64,000 nt of DNA, taken from assembly GCF_023343835.1 (NCBI RefSeq), contig NC_064440.1, forward strand, positions 29,395,537 to 29,459,536. The letters are read 5' to 3'. Of this stretch, positions 25,701 through 40,700 are shown one piece after another. The position numbers were made by a program, and so were the translations under genes. Below the pieces are notes generated by a model. The model saw nothing but the letters and a program-made list of their open reading frames with translations. It had not been told where the DNA came from and made no database searches. How positions within the stretch are numbered: position 1 is the first letter of the stretch; the number at the start of each line of letters is the position of its first letter. The stretch is from Lagopus muta. Its lineage: Eukaryota; Chordata; Aves; Galliformes; Phasianidae.

Positions 25701-28700
25701 ATGTGGAGCATTTCCTTCCCCCCTCTGGGAGAAGAAATTTGTCTTCACTACATTTCTAAACAGGTCACAATTCGTACTCATTTGTACTGGAAAATGACCA
25801 GACTTGTTCATCCTTTGTTCTTTTGTTAATCTGTAAGAGGATATTTTTATGTTTTGTACCCTTACAGATTCAAATAGTCACAGAATTTGTGAACAAGGCC
25901 TTATCAGCCTACTCTAGATAATTATAAATAACAAAAACTACAACTTTGTCCTTATTTGTACTCTACCTGTCTGATAACACAACTGGCTTGTCCAGTTTCT
26001 CTACTGGAAGGATATGGTTCATCAGCAACCTTTTACACAGCAGGGCTTCTTCCAATCTATATGGATTCAGCAACATTAGCTTTTTTTCAGTAGCAAGTAT
26101 CCAGATATCAGGAAGACTCTGGCGACGGATCAGGCAAAGCTCGTGTCCATCTGAATCACTCTTCTTGTGCCTCTGAAACTGAGGTCTACAGGAACTCAGA
26201 GAAAAAGGCACTGTAACAACTTTCACAGGCTGATTACACTTTGGTTTCTTATCAATCCGAAAATGCACCATTTTGTCAAGTTTCTGCTGGTTGGGTGGAG
26301 GAGTCTTCAGCCTGGGCTTCTGTTTTTGTGTCTCCTTTACAGGTCTGTTTGCTGCTTCCTGCATGGCTTTGCTAGCCTCTCTGTTGTACCGCTCCAGGTC
26401 TCTAGCAGCTTTTATTTCGTACCTTAAAAAAGAAAAGAAATTATTTCAACTAAACAAGAAATCACAGACTGCAACACCTAACACATGAAACCAAAAGACA
26501 AGGCAACTACTCCTAGCAAGGTAAGAACTCCCATGGCTCACTCAAGTAGCCACATCGATACACCTTCCACTGGGGGTGGAAAAGAGATCAGGGACTGTGC
26601 CCCTACACCTCTACTCAGTGAGGATGATGAGTTTGAAATTTTCCTTCATTATGACAGCCAGGAAAATCTGAACTGTTGAAGGGGGCTACATAAACTGCAT
26701 TATACAATCAGCTACAGCAGATTGCCCTCGACCTCAATCCCAAAACTAGGTTTCACTTGAATTTGCAATTAGACATAGTTTCAGAAGTTTTGTCACAGGC
26801 ACATCCAATCCTATTCACAAGGCCACTTGAGCTTCCACAGCTCTGCAAATTTCAAGTGGAGTCCTGGCATTTAACTAGGAGTTTGGAGGCTAAATAATTT
26901 CATAAGCCTCAGGCTTTACTTAAGGTAAAGAAGCACAGTGACTTCAAATAAGATCAGCCATGAATAAAAAGCATGCAAATCCAGAGTAGATATGATTATC
27001 ACAGAACTCTAAATAATAAACTTATAGATTTTTCAAAAAGTGACTTGGTAACGAGCCATTCTAAATGCTGTCTTGATAGTTATGTTACTATACATACCAA
27101 AGCTCTAAAACCTGAAGGGATTCTTAATGAGCTTGTAAACATCAAGATGATAGCTAAAGCTTTATAGATGGTTTATGCTCGCCTCCTACATATGAGCCTG
27201 ACTTTTTTGAAGGACAAAGGGGCAATGTGCTACCTCCTTCTTTCACCCTGATTTGATACTCTAAATTCTGTCAGGTTATTCATACCAATCTGACCTCCAA
27301 TAAAAGGCAGCGCTATCATACATAAGCACTGGAAATAAATATTTTAACTGGTCATATTTATTTATTGCTACTTGCTGGAACAGTTTGATTCAATTATGTG
27401 TATGCATGCTGGAAAATTAAGGTCAACAAAAAGGTCACCATTTGCAATTAATTATGATGTGCTAGCATTCACATATGGTACCAATATTTAGTTAACTAAA
27501 AAAAGTCAGCTTAAATGGTTTCTTGCAATAAATCATGTCCTAGAAATTATGGAGTAAACGCTAAGACAAAAAACATCTGCTCCTTTTAAAATATATCGAT
27601 GAAACCACTTGACCAGAACTTTTTCTAATACAGAATACATTCATACTATTGACCAGATCAATAAATACTCTGCTTTGAACAGACACAGTTGGAACACATG
27701 ACAATATTTAACTACAAGAGTACTGATAAATGTCATCCAGAACCAAAACAATTCCAAAGTCAGTCCTACATGCTTTCATTTTAGGCCACCACCAGAAAAA
27801 CTTTAACCTTGCAAGACCTGACTGCAAGGGTTTTGCCTAACTAATGCATGGAGTTCTCCCACTGCTACTTGAGCCTGATAAACAAGAAATATTAAGGCCA
27901 GACACACGCACAAGCTGTATTAAGAAAGAGCAGAGTGAGTATAAGAAATTAAATTCTGGCTTTGCAAAGCAAGGGGATAGGCAATGCTGCCAATATGGAC
28001 AGGCATGGAAGCTTTCTCTTCTATTATAACCTAAAAACCATAAAATTTCACATTCTGGTTGTGTAATGAGCGCAGGCTTGTTTTGAATAGACTATTCCAT
28101 GTAATTATGTGACACCTGTTGGTTGTGCTGCTCCCAAAAAGGGATTTAAATTCATTTAGACCTGCTAGAGAAGCCACAAACAGAAATGCTGAAGCCGAGC
28201 GTATCTACTGTAACCTAAACATGGGACTTTGTGGCAGAAGGACAGAGGTCTAGAGCCCAGAAAAGTGATGTCTTGCCAGAAAGGTTGCCTGAACCTGGAG
28301 GCACAGTGGGAGCACGGCCCTTTGGCTGCCCTGTTCTACAGACAGTTGTTGTTACCTCTAGGTGGCCCAATTCATCCAGAGTGTCTGGTAGGCAAAGACA
28401 TGCTCTCTGGCAGACATGGAACAGTTCTTTGGGATTGCTGCCTTGAAGGAAAAGTTAACTACAATCTCTTTACAGTTATTATTTTCTGGGGCTATTTTAA
28501 AAGATTGAAAGTGAAACAGAGATACACCAAAGCTGAAAAGTACTGTTAAAACTAGTGGTAAATCTTTCACTGACTCCAACATCTACTGGGCCATACTGCA
28601 TTTATTTCTATAGGTAAGAAAAATTCCACTACCAGAGAGGTCTCCTTTCTGAACTAACATAATCTGTAGGCACGCTCTTAAACATAACAGTTGTACCAGG

Positions 28701-31700
28701 AAAGCAACCATGAAATCCCAAAAGCTAAAGCAGAGCAAATTAAAATTTTCTGAAGCAGCTGGCAGAACCTTTTGTTTCATTAAAAGCATGAATATAATTG
28801 GAGTAGATTCCTATTAGTACATTAATATTCCTGCTGAAGGAGAGGTGGGCAAAACACCATTTCTCACATGCATGGTTTTGTGATTGCAACACCCTGCTTG
28901 CTTAGAGATCTCAAATAATTCTACAGGTACAGCTTCTTTTTTTTCCACCATTCTCCTCATCAAATCTCTCAGCAGTGTGAAAATTACATTATTTTGTCTG
29001 CTGGCTTCCTTAATCCCCTCTTTTCACTTCTGTACCACTAAAAAAATACATTTTCACAACACTTAAGTGACTCTGTTGACAAAAAACATGTAAAACTGCT
29101 GAAGAACTATTATTTTCTCCTTTGTATGATTCTATCTCTCACAACATTAAAAGAACCTTCCGCATTTTGAACTGCCTTAGAATGCCTTAAAATCTGTCAT
29201 TCTAATTGATCTTTCCCAGCAATATAAATTCCACATACATTTTAGCTAACTGACCACCAGATCCCCACTCTAAAAAAAAATATATATATATATATATATC
29301 TCAGAAAACCCAAACTAAAGAAGGCTAAAATATTTTCCTTACTTGCAGATGAAATTTCAAAAATTCTAGACTGATGCAACAGTCTAGAATAGGAAATGTT
29401 GATATTCAGACTGTAATCTGAAAAGAGGTTTGATTTAGAGTGAAACAAAGGACCCACTAGCATTTGAACTGTACTATATTCTGAACAGGCACTGGAATAG
29501 CTGTTGGGGGGAAAGAAATTCCGTGTGTCATTTGACTGGGTTTTATACATACAATAATGGGGTAGACTGGGTTGGGATACTTACTAAATATAGGGGAAAG
29601 GAGTTTTCCAAATGTTCAAGCACTAAAGATCCTAAAAGAGAATTCTCACTTTAAAGCAATATAAAGAAAACTGCTGGTTGGAAAAAGTTCTGCAGGAACG
29701 ATACAGTGCCTCATTCATCACCGCGCTGGTTTTCATTGACAGTGCTTCTGAGTGACGAGACACAGGCAAGCCCTTAAAAAGCTGATGTTTGTATGATTCA
29801 CAAAGCACACCTCTTGCCTGTTATTTCTAAATAACAATTCAGGGAAATTGCCCCTACTTAACTGCTGCACGGCAGATACAGTGGCCAAACAAGTAACTCA
29901 AATCAGCAGTGCATGTCAGACAATACCATCGCTGACCTTGGAAAGACAAAAATAATTTTCTGTTCTGTTTTTCATAAATAACTGGGAAGTTAGAATCTTT
30001 CTCCCACTCACAACAGATGACTCATTTGCTCATTGCTAACTGCTAGATTTAGAAGCAAGATGAAGCCTGGAAACTTACTTGTGCTTTTCTTCTTCATTTA
30101 AATTCTTCCACAGTTCTTCAATTTTTGATAGGATGTCCTTCATGCTACACCTCGGATTTTCAGAAAATAATTTTGAACGATATTCTTGGATGAAGTGTTC
30201 AAATGCAGACTTTGATTTCCTTATTGTTCGACCATGAATTAAGTCATAACCTGTTACTTGTCCTGTTTTCTCATCTATTACATTTCTTTTCTTTACAGTT
30301 TGATTTGGGATTTGTGGATCGTGGCTTTGTTCATCACTACGCTCACTTTGCTCATTAATTGCTCCTCCAGCTTCAGGAATTAAAACCTTAACAGGTTCCA
30401 GGTTGTCTCCTGAGGAGTTTTTAAATGCATTTCCCATACTCCAATTATCAGCAGAGATTTCAGGTAAGTCTTCAGGGACTAAGGCTTCTTCAGCTTTATC
30501 AGAACTCAAAAGGTGTCCACCATCTTTTTTAGACCCAGGATCTACAGGAGCACTGTTACTTGAAATACCAGTTGTGTTTTGTCTGCTCTGCTCCTCCTCA
30601 CACAATAAACGTAAGGAACCCTCTTGAAAGGCATCATTCTTAGAAGCCTCTTTTCTTTCTAGGCGACTATGTACAGTATCACCAGAGAATATCTGATTGT
30701 TTAAACAGATCTCTGTGTTTTTTCCTGCTTGACAACTTTGCACATAACTGCTGAATGAAAGGAATGAAGTATGAGCATGTAGATCATTGTTTCCAGATGG
30801 TTCCTTTTCATTAACAACCACATCTGTTTGTCCTGCATTATGAACACACGTGTCTTCTGAGGTAACATCTGTTTTATTAGCTTCACCAGAGGCTGTAGCA
30901 GGTAGTGGCCCATACAAAGATTTCAGCACATTTTCAATAGCAGATAAGACACAGTCCTGAGAAGAAAAAAAAACAACAAAAAAAACCACCAAACAAATAA
31001 ATAAAAATAACAACCAGAAAAAAATACACATAGAAAGCATAAGTAAAAACCTAAATACACCACTGACAGATATTGAGAATACAGAGCCAAGTGATCTTAT
31101 TCAGAATTTTTCAAAACAAATCTGAACAGATTATGGCTTTTTTTTTTTTTTTTTTAAACACATGGTAAAAAAGGCTCCAAAATGGACAAATTTCACCTCA
31201 AATACTTGGGATAGGTGTTTTTCTTCACTGGTTCACACTGAAATCATGGAAGTGATTAACTGCTTTCCTTATAGCACAGTGGGCTGACTGCTGAAAACCA
31301 TATCGAGTAAAGCGATTCCCACTTCATACAGCATCAAATGCTCACAGCTAAGACAGAAGCACCAGCACCACTCCAACTGATGTAAGCATGCTTGTGAAGG
31401 TGCTGCCAAGACACTTCTGCAGCAAATGATGCAAATAAGGAACAAACAAGAAAATCCCAACCCTCTTTCTAATACCAAAGAAAAGTTTACAACTAGAATG
31501 GGTGTGAGAATGCTATGTTATTTTTGATATAAGTGGTGCTTCACTGGCAATGCATTTTCAACATTAACACAGACAACTACAAGAACTCACATTGAAAAAG
31601 TTAAACTTACCTGTGTGACTGCCTGCGTGCAATGTGAATAGCTTTGTTAATTTCTGTGGCATTACTTTTTATGTGAAGTACCAAAAAGTGAAAGTAAACT

Positions 31701-34700
31701 TACATAATATGTATCACTAGATAACTTCTAAAATGTGGGCACATACTATTTAGTTAGATGGTATCAACAGGATATCCCAAAACTTAAGTGATGTCAACAA
31801 TTATGTAAGCACATAACAGCAAATAGCGCATTCAGCAGAAACCGACTTCCCCTTCATAATGTGTGCAGTGTTATGTTTATTACTTAGTGCATTGAGAATC
31901 TAAGCATGAGATTTATTTAAGGACACACATCGCAATTACATTTAGCTTTGGTCACTATAAAGCTAACTGGAAACAAACACGTGTGTGGAAGCACATAAAT
32001 GATGTTCAAAATCAACTAGGAAATGAGTTTTGAATAATCCTTTTAAAATACTTCAGCAGCACTGTTTACCTTCACACATTTCAGCAGTTCCAGAAGCTCT
32101 TATTACCTGTGCATAAGTAAAAGTTGCCAGCTCAACAGCAGAATAAGACATTAGTTACCTTATATTGCAGCAGAACTTGAGTTTTATCAGGTGTTAAGTT
32201 CACATCCACAGCAGAGGCAGGTACAGTAATATTCAGAAAGAACACAGGGTATAAGCGCGTGCTGTCCTTTTGCATCAGCACACTGTAGTACTGTCGAATT
32301 AACTACAGATTAATTAAGTAAAGACATGTCAGTAAAGGCAACAAAATACAAATAAAGGCACAGGAACAAAATTTCATGTTATAAAATTCTAACTCTATTT
32401 TTTCCCCAAATTAACAGAACGCTAAGAAAATATTTGAATACACACGTGTGACAAAATAATCACCAGAAGGGGACTTACTAGTGGTTCCCATGTATTCACA
32501 GCTAAATAAACATGAAAATAAAAAAAGATCAAATTCCAAGAAACAAATGGAAGCTGCTTTGACCTTCTGAATAAATACATCGATCATATTTGGAAAAACA
32601 CACTTGATATGCTTGTACTTAAAAATGACCAAACAAGACTGCAATTCTAACGCTTACTTCCTCACTCAACCCAAATGCTATTATTTCTGTGTTTGTTTTT
32701 TTAAAGACAATCTACTTACACAGCTTGCAACTACATCACTGTCTCTTTCAGCCAAACCGAAGTCTGTTTGAGCAAGTAACACTTGCACCACAGAGTTGAC
32801 CTTTTCCCAGAACAGGATTAGTCTGTTCCTTCTGTTAACCCAACTATAAATTTACAACTTTTCACAAACTTTGCTTGCCCTTACTGCTTTCTCTATAATC
32901 CCCTTGAAAACTCCCAACAAACAATCAAAAAATTCCTTAGTTGTTTCAGAACTTAGGTCAAAATAGAAGGAATCCACACTCCAAGAACAGCCATAAATGA
33001 AGGACAATGTATTTTTACTTGGCATTATGGTGCCCTGAACCCTGTCCAGCCCCTGGTTAAGAAGTTGCCTCTTTTATGGGATCCAAACTGAACCTTACGC
33101 TGCAGCAAGAAACAGGTATATCAAATTCTGTGTGGAGATGCAGTACAGGGTTAGCCTTGTTTGTCAGTTACAACACAAACACAAGTTCAGGGCTTATATC
33201 TACAAAACTCTGAGCATAGACTGAAAATGAATTCATTTTCTCCACTTTGAACCCTACGTGTATACTTCAGCATGCGTTGAATTTTCTTTTCTGGGAGGTG
33301 CAAGGATTAGAACAGCAATACTGCTCCAAGTGAGGTGCTGCAAGGTTCAGCAGTGTGAGAAACCCAAGAGTATCAAATTCTGCCTACACAATGCCTAGCT
33401 GTAGCCAGTGCTTCTGCACTATCACTTTCATTTTTATTCAACGCATACACAGATTTAAAGTGAAAGTGTATGAAAGCCTGGTAAGCCCTCAGTATGAAGT
33501 ACACAAAATTATGATTTTTATTTCAGAAAGCATGTCTTGTGGGAAACCACATACAGTTCCTGCATGAAAAACTGCACAGGTCTAATTCTGCTAGGCTAAT
33601 AGTAAAAAAAAAAATAATGACAATAATAATCAACTATCCTGGGCTCCTGTATATCTGAAATTCATTATTTTTTCAAGCAGCTGTAACTACAGCCTTCAGG
33701 TCTGTGGTTGTAAATGCTAGAGGGTGTTACCTTTAATATTTCCTTCTGATGAACTGGACGATCATTTATAAAAATAAAACTCCGTTCTGAGCTTGAGAGA
33801 CTTGTCAAAGAGCTGTCTGACTCAGCCTTTGGGAGAAATCCAGAAAGATTTATCTGTAATGACAGAACAAATACAGCACAAAGGTCTTTAAAAGACAATG
33901 TCAAAAATATGTTTTTGAGGTGGGAAATTACAGTGAAACACACAGGAGGCCCAGCCATTTGAATATGTGCATTGCTTCTTCAGAGCTATGATGGTTTAGT
34001 AGGAAATATTGGTGGTTGGACTGGATGATCTTGGAGGCCTTTCACAACCTTGGTGGTTCTGTGATTCTATGATTCAAGCAATATAAGTGTTAAAGTGTAT
34101 AAGAAAAGAGGTTGAGAAGGATACTTCTGTCTCTATTACCCCTCATTGAGACATTTCCTACTGGGACTGCAGGTTCACCAGGTTGCTGTCTGCAGCTGGG
34201 GTTGGAGATGGTTGGAGCCAACAAACCAACGCCAGCTAAGTGCATACTTGCTGACCGCAGGGCTGCCAACTACGGCTGGTATAAGCTGAAGGCACACACT
34301 GCTGTCCAGCCTGGAGAAGTTGGTAGTGAGCTCACCCTAAGGTAGAAAATCTAAAGATGAACTCCTTCTCTTTCCACACTCAGGGCATCTTAAATAGCCT
34401 GTTGTCAGGCCTTTAGTCAGGGCACCAAAATTTACCTATACCACCAGCATGCAAATCATCTGCCTTCAGCCTCGAGCAGAACCTGCATGCACCCATCCCT
34501 GATAAGGAGCCCAGAACACATCATACAATTCAAGTACCTAACATTAAGACCAAGTTTTATAACTTCTCCATTAAGCCTTTTTAGCTTTGTTGTGTTTTTT
34601 TTTCCCCAGCTGAAACGAGGCCAATGACTCGTGCTGCCTGCCTCATCAGTTCCTCCTCTCCTCCACCAAACAACTAGAGAGCCCTTAAAATGATTTCAAT

Positions 34701-37700
34701 TATATCTGGTAAAGAAGCAGAAATCCCAAAGATGCTGTATCTCCACAATTTCTGTGATAACTGACAGCTGTTTGGACAGGACACCCTTGAAATAATGACC
34801 CTTCTGCAGAAAAGGCAATCGTACCTTCTCCAAAGACAGGATCCACCAGCACTGACATGTGCCAGCCAGCTCAAGTACTGACCCACGTGCTGCTCCACTG
34901 CAGTTTGCCCAGACAAATAGCTAAGGGCTCAGCGTGGGGCTGCTGCAAAGCAAAGACTGAATTCTGGATACGTGGGAAAGTATGGAGAACGTTCTGGTAG
35001 CAGGGTGGATCACAGAATACAGAAATCAGATCTCTCTGGTTTTTCTTTTGGCAGAACCTCTTGCACATACTAAGACCCAAGCCATCATGCATTTGAAACG
35101 GGACTTAAAATCCCTGGGACTTGGCCTATCCTCCCCACTCACCTACGTCACAGCAGCTCTCTGCCCATGTGCTCCCTTATTCCCTCCTGACCTTGTAACA
35201 AGCATTCTGTGCTAAAGCTGGAGTGTTCTGGTCAGCAATGTTGCACATAACCAAACACCACTGGTCAAGTTAAAGAGGTGTCAAATATCTGCTGGATGAT
35301 TATCAAAAAACAACATGCAGCACTTCTCGATGTTATCCTGCAGCTTTAGCACATCCTCTCTGAACGTCCCTTCTTTATGCTTCAAATTTCTTTTCCAGTT
35401 TCCAAACATCTGTATTACTGTTTCACTTCAAACAGTATTTTTATATACAGACAACATTAAAACAAAACTGAAAGTCTCTAAATAAGTCACTTAAGAAGCT
35501 GCCAGATTAAGAAATGGCTGACTGCTGTTACTATTTAAAGACACGTGGAATATCAAGTATGCTCATTAGAAGTTAGTAATGAGTTCCAAAACTAACCTTA
35601 ATTATTAAAATTATAATGTATAAAAATATTTTTTTAAAATTCAGGCAAAATTACAGGGACTGGAGAATATTAAATATATGTACATATCACAATATATCTG
35701 TGTTGATTGGACAGTAAGCCTTTCTTCAGTGCTCACCTTGTTCCCAGCAGCTTGTATACCCACCAAACTTAACCCTCACAGAATATAGGAAAATTCCTAG
35801 GAATTCCATAGGAATTCCTTTCTCTGTCAAAGTTTCCTGAGTGAAACTTTGCAGCCAAATTGAATCCACCCATTTCCAAGAATGGGGATGCAAAAAGCAT
35901 AGATGATGCTTTGCACATGACAAACTGTCCATTCTTTATTTTCTTTGGTTCACTTTCTACTTTGTGAGTACTTCCCAACTTTTCCATGCCTTGGAGCCAA
36001 CTTGAACTATGTTCTTGTTTCATGCAGTGCTCGTAATAGGGAAGTTTTGGAGAAGGCGAGTCTTCAAAATGCATGAATCACTTGTTGCAGAACATTTCAA
36101 TGTGCAGTTAGTAAGGAACAGCTTAGAAAAGGTTTATAGCAACACTGATTTCGTATTCAGAGTCGACTTTGTAGTGAAGGATTAGGAAGCTGCACAATGG
36201 ACAAGTAGGAAATTAAGTATTAGTGCTGCTCTCATCTGTGCACTAAATGAGACACAGACTGCATGGGAAGGGAAAAGTGGCACGCAGGTTGTCATTAAAT
36301 AGCTATCCCAATTCCTGCACGCAAAGGAAAGAGACAAGGGCTTACACAGGCAGCCTTAATTCTGTCATTTCATTGTGTTTGCCTGCTTAAATTAGAAATA
36401 TCCATAGTTTCTGAATGTTCTGTGCACACACAACATGCACGGATCACTTATACACCTATAAATGATGCACGTGGTATTTTACACACTATTTAGAGACAGA
36501 GAGAGAGATGGAATGTTCTCCAACTTCTATTCAAGGAATACGGATGCCTCATGATATAGCAAAGAGGTAATGTGAGAAGCTGAGTGCCTCCCTCAAGCTA
36601 GTCCCTTTTAAATACCCCCTGGTCGTCCCTGAAGAGCACTTGCCATATGGGGCACAGCCAGCGAGTGCTCAGGTATGAACAGAACATCTGTGCTTGTTCT
36701 GACATACACATGAAAACTTTGTAAGCTATGAGAAGCAACTTTGCTTCCCCCCAACCCTCTATTCCTTGTTTATATATACTATAAGCATTCTTACAAACTC
36801 CATATTTAAGACTGACTAAACAATTTCTTGCAGCAGTCATTTGTGTTCAGTACTCTCACTTTGCCAAAGATGATTCATCTCATCTACATGACTATGGGCA
36901 AGACCCACTACTACAGGATACAGAAAGTTAACCTTGCAGTCTCAGCAGGAGTACTACTCTCCTCTGTAAGAGTGTCTGCAACAAAAACAGAAGCAGAATT
37001 TTAAAAAAGTGAACATATTAGACAAAGTGCATCTCCTCCACTTTCAACAGCAGCAAAAGAGTTTCATGCTCTTAATTTTTTTGAAAGCTGGCAAGCATTT
37101 CCTTCAAAAGCAGGCTTGTTATAAATCTTACAAAATTTGCCTTCTAAGCATGTGCTTATTTTGCTCTTCTGGTGACCCTGACTGAAACTGAGAGAATGTT
37201 TAGAAGCTAAGGCTAAGAGGCCACCAGGATAAGAACGATACAGCTACTTAGTTATTAATCAGAGCACAACCTGCCCGCAGGCCAGGAATCCTAACTTAGA
37301 CAGCTCTGAGCAATCAGCAATTCTGCATTTGTCATCACAACTGTTTTTACTGCCATTTGATCAGTGCCACATGAGTCCTGACGAGATGATTCTGGGAGCG
37401 CATTTTCAATCACCAAACCAATTAATTTTACAGAGGCAAGTATCAGAATCAAATGTATTAATCAGATGTCAGTCTGGAGATAACATTCTCTATTTTAAAG
37501 TCTCTTTTTTGAGTACTGACTTAGCTCTTCATTGACGGGCTGTAAGTGGATTTGGGAGAAGGAAGCTTAAACTCACCTCAGGATCTTCGCAGCGGTGTTG
37601 AAAAGGTACCATACTGCCCATAACGGCTGTTCCCAGAACTGACATGCAGGCCATTTTGTGATCTGACACCTTGTTCTTCTGCCAAATAGCTGCCTGAAAC

Positions 37701-40700
37701 AAGTGGCACAGAGTCAAATTTTTGACATTATATTTATATTTGCTGAACTTAAGTCATGTCTATGAACATGTATATGCAACTGCACACATACTGTATATGT
37801 AACATTCTGTACTTTGACGCTCCTACGTTCACAACTTTCTCTCTTAACACACACGATATGGTACTCTTTGGCAAGGTTTCTCATGTTGTATTTCTTTTCT
37901 AGACTTGTAGCTATCAGAAAATTAAGGAAAGTTTGCGTTCTTTAATGTTACATGGCTAACCTGGACTTCTGCACTTAACTGTTAAAAAACAAATCAATGA
38001 AAACACTATTTCTCCTCTTAGAGATATTGTAGTGAGCTACATGCCTTTCACTGCATACGCAGATTGAAGGATTATAACATCTTTTTGACATGATGGTTAG
38101 CATTTGAAGTTGGGCACTGTAATGCATATGGTATTTCATAGCTCCCATCTGGATGCTCTAGGTCTACAAGTCTGGCTTTTTTTTAGGAAGAAAAGCAGTT
38201 TGTAAGGAAGTATCCATAGGAATGTGGCTGCTCGTCTACTGAAAACTGAAGTTAGAAGCATGTGCTCCATTAGATACATATTTTTTGTAAAGAATTAGCC
38301 AATGCAGTAAGGCTGCATGAACTGCAACTTGCATCAGAAATTTTTTAGAGCAACTTCTAGATTCATACTGGCTTTGTATCTACTTCTGTCATCATTAGCT
38401 GACTGAGTCTATTTTGGTGTGCAACATTCAAACATAAAAGGAAAAAAATGCAGGAAGTCGCCCATTAAATCTGACATTATGGTGCTGGTTTAAAAATAGA
38501 TGTTTAAATAGGTGCTAGGTGTCCAATAAATTCAAGATAAGTTCACAGTACTCTGGCACAGGATGTTATGTGAAAGCATGGTGAGCAAACAAACACTATG
38601 CAATGCACCAATCTCAAGAAATGCAATACAGAGCCTTAAAATTCCACCTGTCCTGTAGGATATACACTGGCATCGAAGGGTGAATTGCACTGAAGAACGC
38701 AGCACTCCTATAAAACAATATCCTCTTATTGAACAGGTGAGATTTTTAAAGCTTTGAGACTGGTAATCCCAAAACTTTTCCCCAATCCTTAACTAATTAT
38801 TTCCAAACTCCCTCCTGCCTGAAGCTAACTCATTTTCTGCACACTGCTGACACTGTGCGCGCTGCCCTACCAACCCATGGCCACCTGGAAGCCCCCAAAT
38901 GCAGAAGACAACCTAAGTCAGGGAGGACAGGGGACACACAAAGGGGTGAAGGAGGAGAGGTGCAGAGGGCAGCATGCCTGCAGCTCGCTGCTCTGCAGGC
39001 GGTGGAGGAGGATGGAGCCCCAGGGCGCTCGTCCGCCCTGCTCCACACCTGCTGCACATCTCCTCAGAGACATTTGGGAGTGATGAAAGAATCTGTCCTC
39101 TTCCTCAGAGCTCATCTTATAAAACATATCCTGTACTGCTGCTATTTTAAAGTTGATTACTTAAAATGGAAACACAGAGTGCCAAACGATTTTTTCTTTA
39201 CTGGATACATTTTAAATTAAACACTTGTGACAAACAGAGAAAGACACTTGTTACGTGACTAGTATAAACACCCTGCTGTTTATTTTAGGTTATCCTAGTG
39301 TGATGCCACAGGTACAGATATAAATCCTAGCTGCTGATTAATGCAAGGCTGCTATTACCCTGCCTGGCCTGCTGAACGCTGGTACATGGGACTGTAAAAA
39401 GATCACTGTGGTGAAGTGCTTTTAGAAAAGCCATGGAACTTGAGAACTTATTAAATGCAAACTTGCTAAAAGTAGACACTGCTAAGAAGTTCAGAGTTTA
39501 TTTATTCGTATTTTTTTCTACAAAATGGACATGGAATGGATTGCACACTGTTTTTTAACCCCAACTGCATGTTATGAAGCCACAATGTAACAACAGCTGG
39601 TTAATTTGAAAGAAATTATTTTCTAGACTCTCCACACATATCAACGAGCTTTAAAAAGTAATCCATTAAGAAACAATGATGACTTCATTTTACTTATTTT
39701 AAAAAGTGCCTGTTTCCATGAGGTTCCTGCTTCAGCCTCATCTTTTAACCTTGATTATACCCTTTAGTTCAGCTAAAAATACATACCCACACACCCCCCT
39801 CTTTTTTTTTTCTAGGTCATATAAACCTGGTGTCCAGGATGAGCCAAGGAAGAATCCGACTCTGCTCAGTATGATGACACTGCAAAAACAGCCTACTCAA
39901 AGATATATTATTACATACGGACCATCTTAGGGTTTGTTAGAGCCAGCCAAATATATCTCACCTTCCTCTTGGCTTCATTGAAGGAGATTACATGATCTTG
40001 GCCTTACTTTGAAAGTCCCAATGTATATGAAAGTCTATTGCACGTTTACAGAAGATAAACACATGTATGTGTACGTTTGTATTTCCTTGGCCCCAACCAG
40101 CTCTAGAACACGGATATCCACCTTTTTTTTTTTGCAGTATATTAACACACACATGCCTGGAACAGCAATCTCTATTTTATATTACACATAGCCTAGAAGG
40201 ATTCTTCGAAAAACGTGTAATGACTGGAAAAAGAGTAGGCAACCTCTTCCCATCAGAATATCTAATATTTGTCACTGAGGAGAATAACAGCTATTCGCCA
40301 TGTCTCCTCAAAGACCCCAAGGAAGGACAATGGAACAACTGCAGCCGTTCTTCATCCCAACCCATCTTTCACGTTCTACATCTCCTATGAGCAGCCACAG
40401 CAATATGCAGTCACAAAAACAAAAATCCCAGTTAGAGCTGAGGACTGGATGTTGCTGCTGGTGATGGTAATGCAGAACAATTACTATGCTGAGATGAAAT
40501 CCTCCTGCTTACCTTACTACTACCCAATGGCAGTACTTAACCAGCCTGCCTTAGCACAACTGAGATTCTGGAATTAAGGTGATGTGGACTTTCAGTACCC
40601 AAATCCCATATTTTTTCTTCATTTATTTTGTGATAATCATTGTGATTTTTTTATCCTGTAAAAAAGTCTGAGAGTGTAAAAGGCAAGTAGTGCAAGCTCT

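Noticed and set aside
38830-39220. Frames of 68-121 codons in the intron 5 GC-rich islet
   Set aside because: They overlap on both strands, lack motifs and sit in a short GC-rich patch inside an intron.
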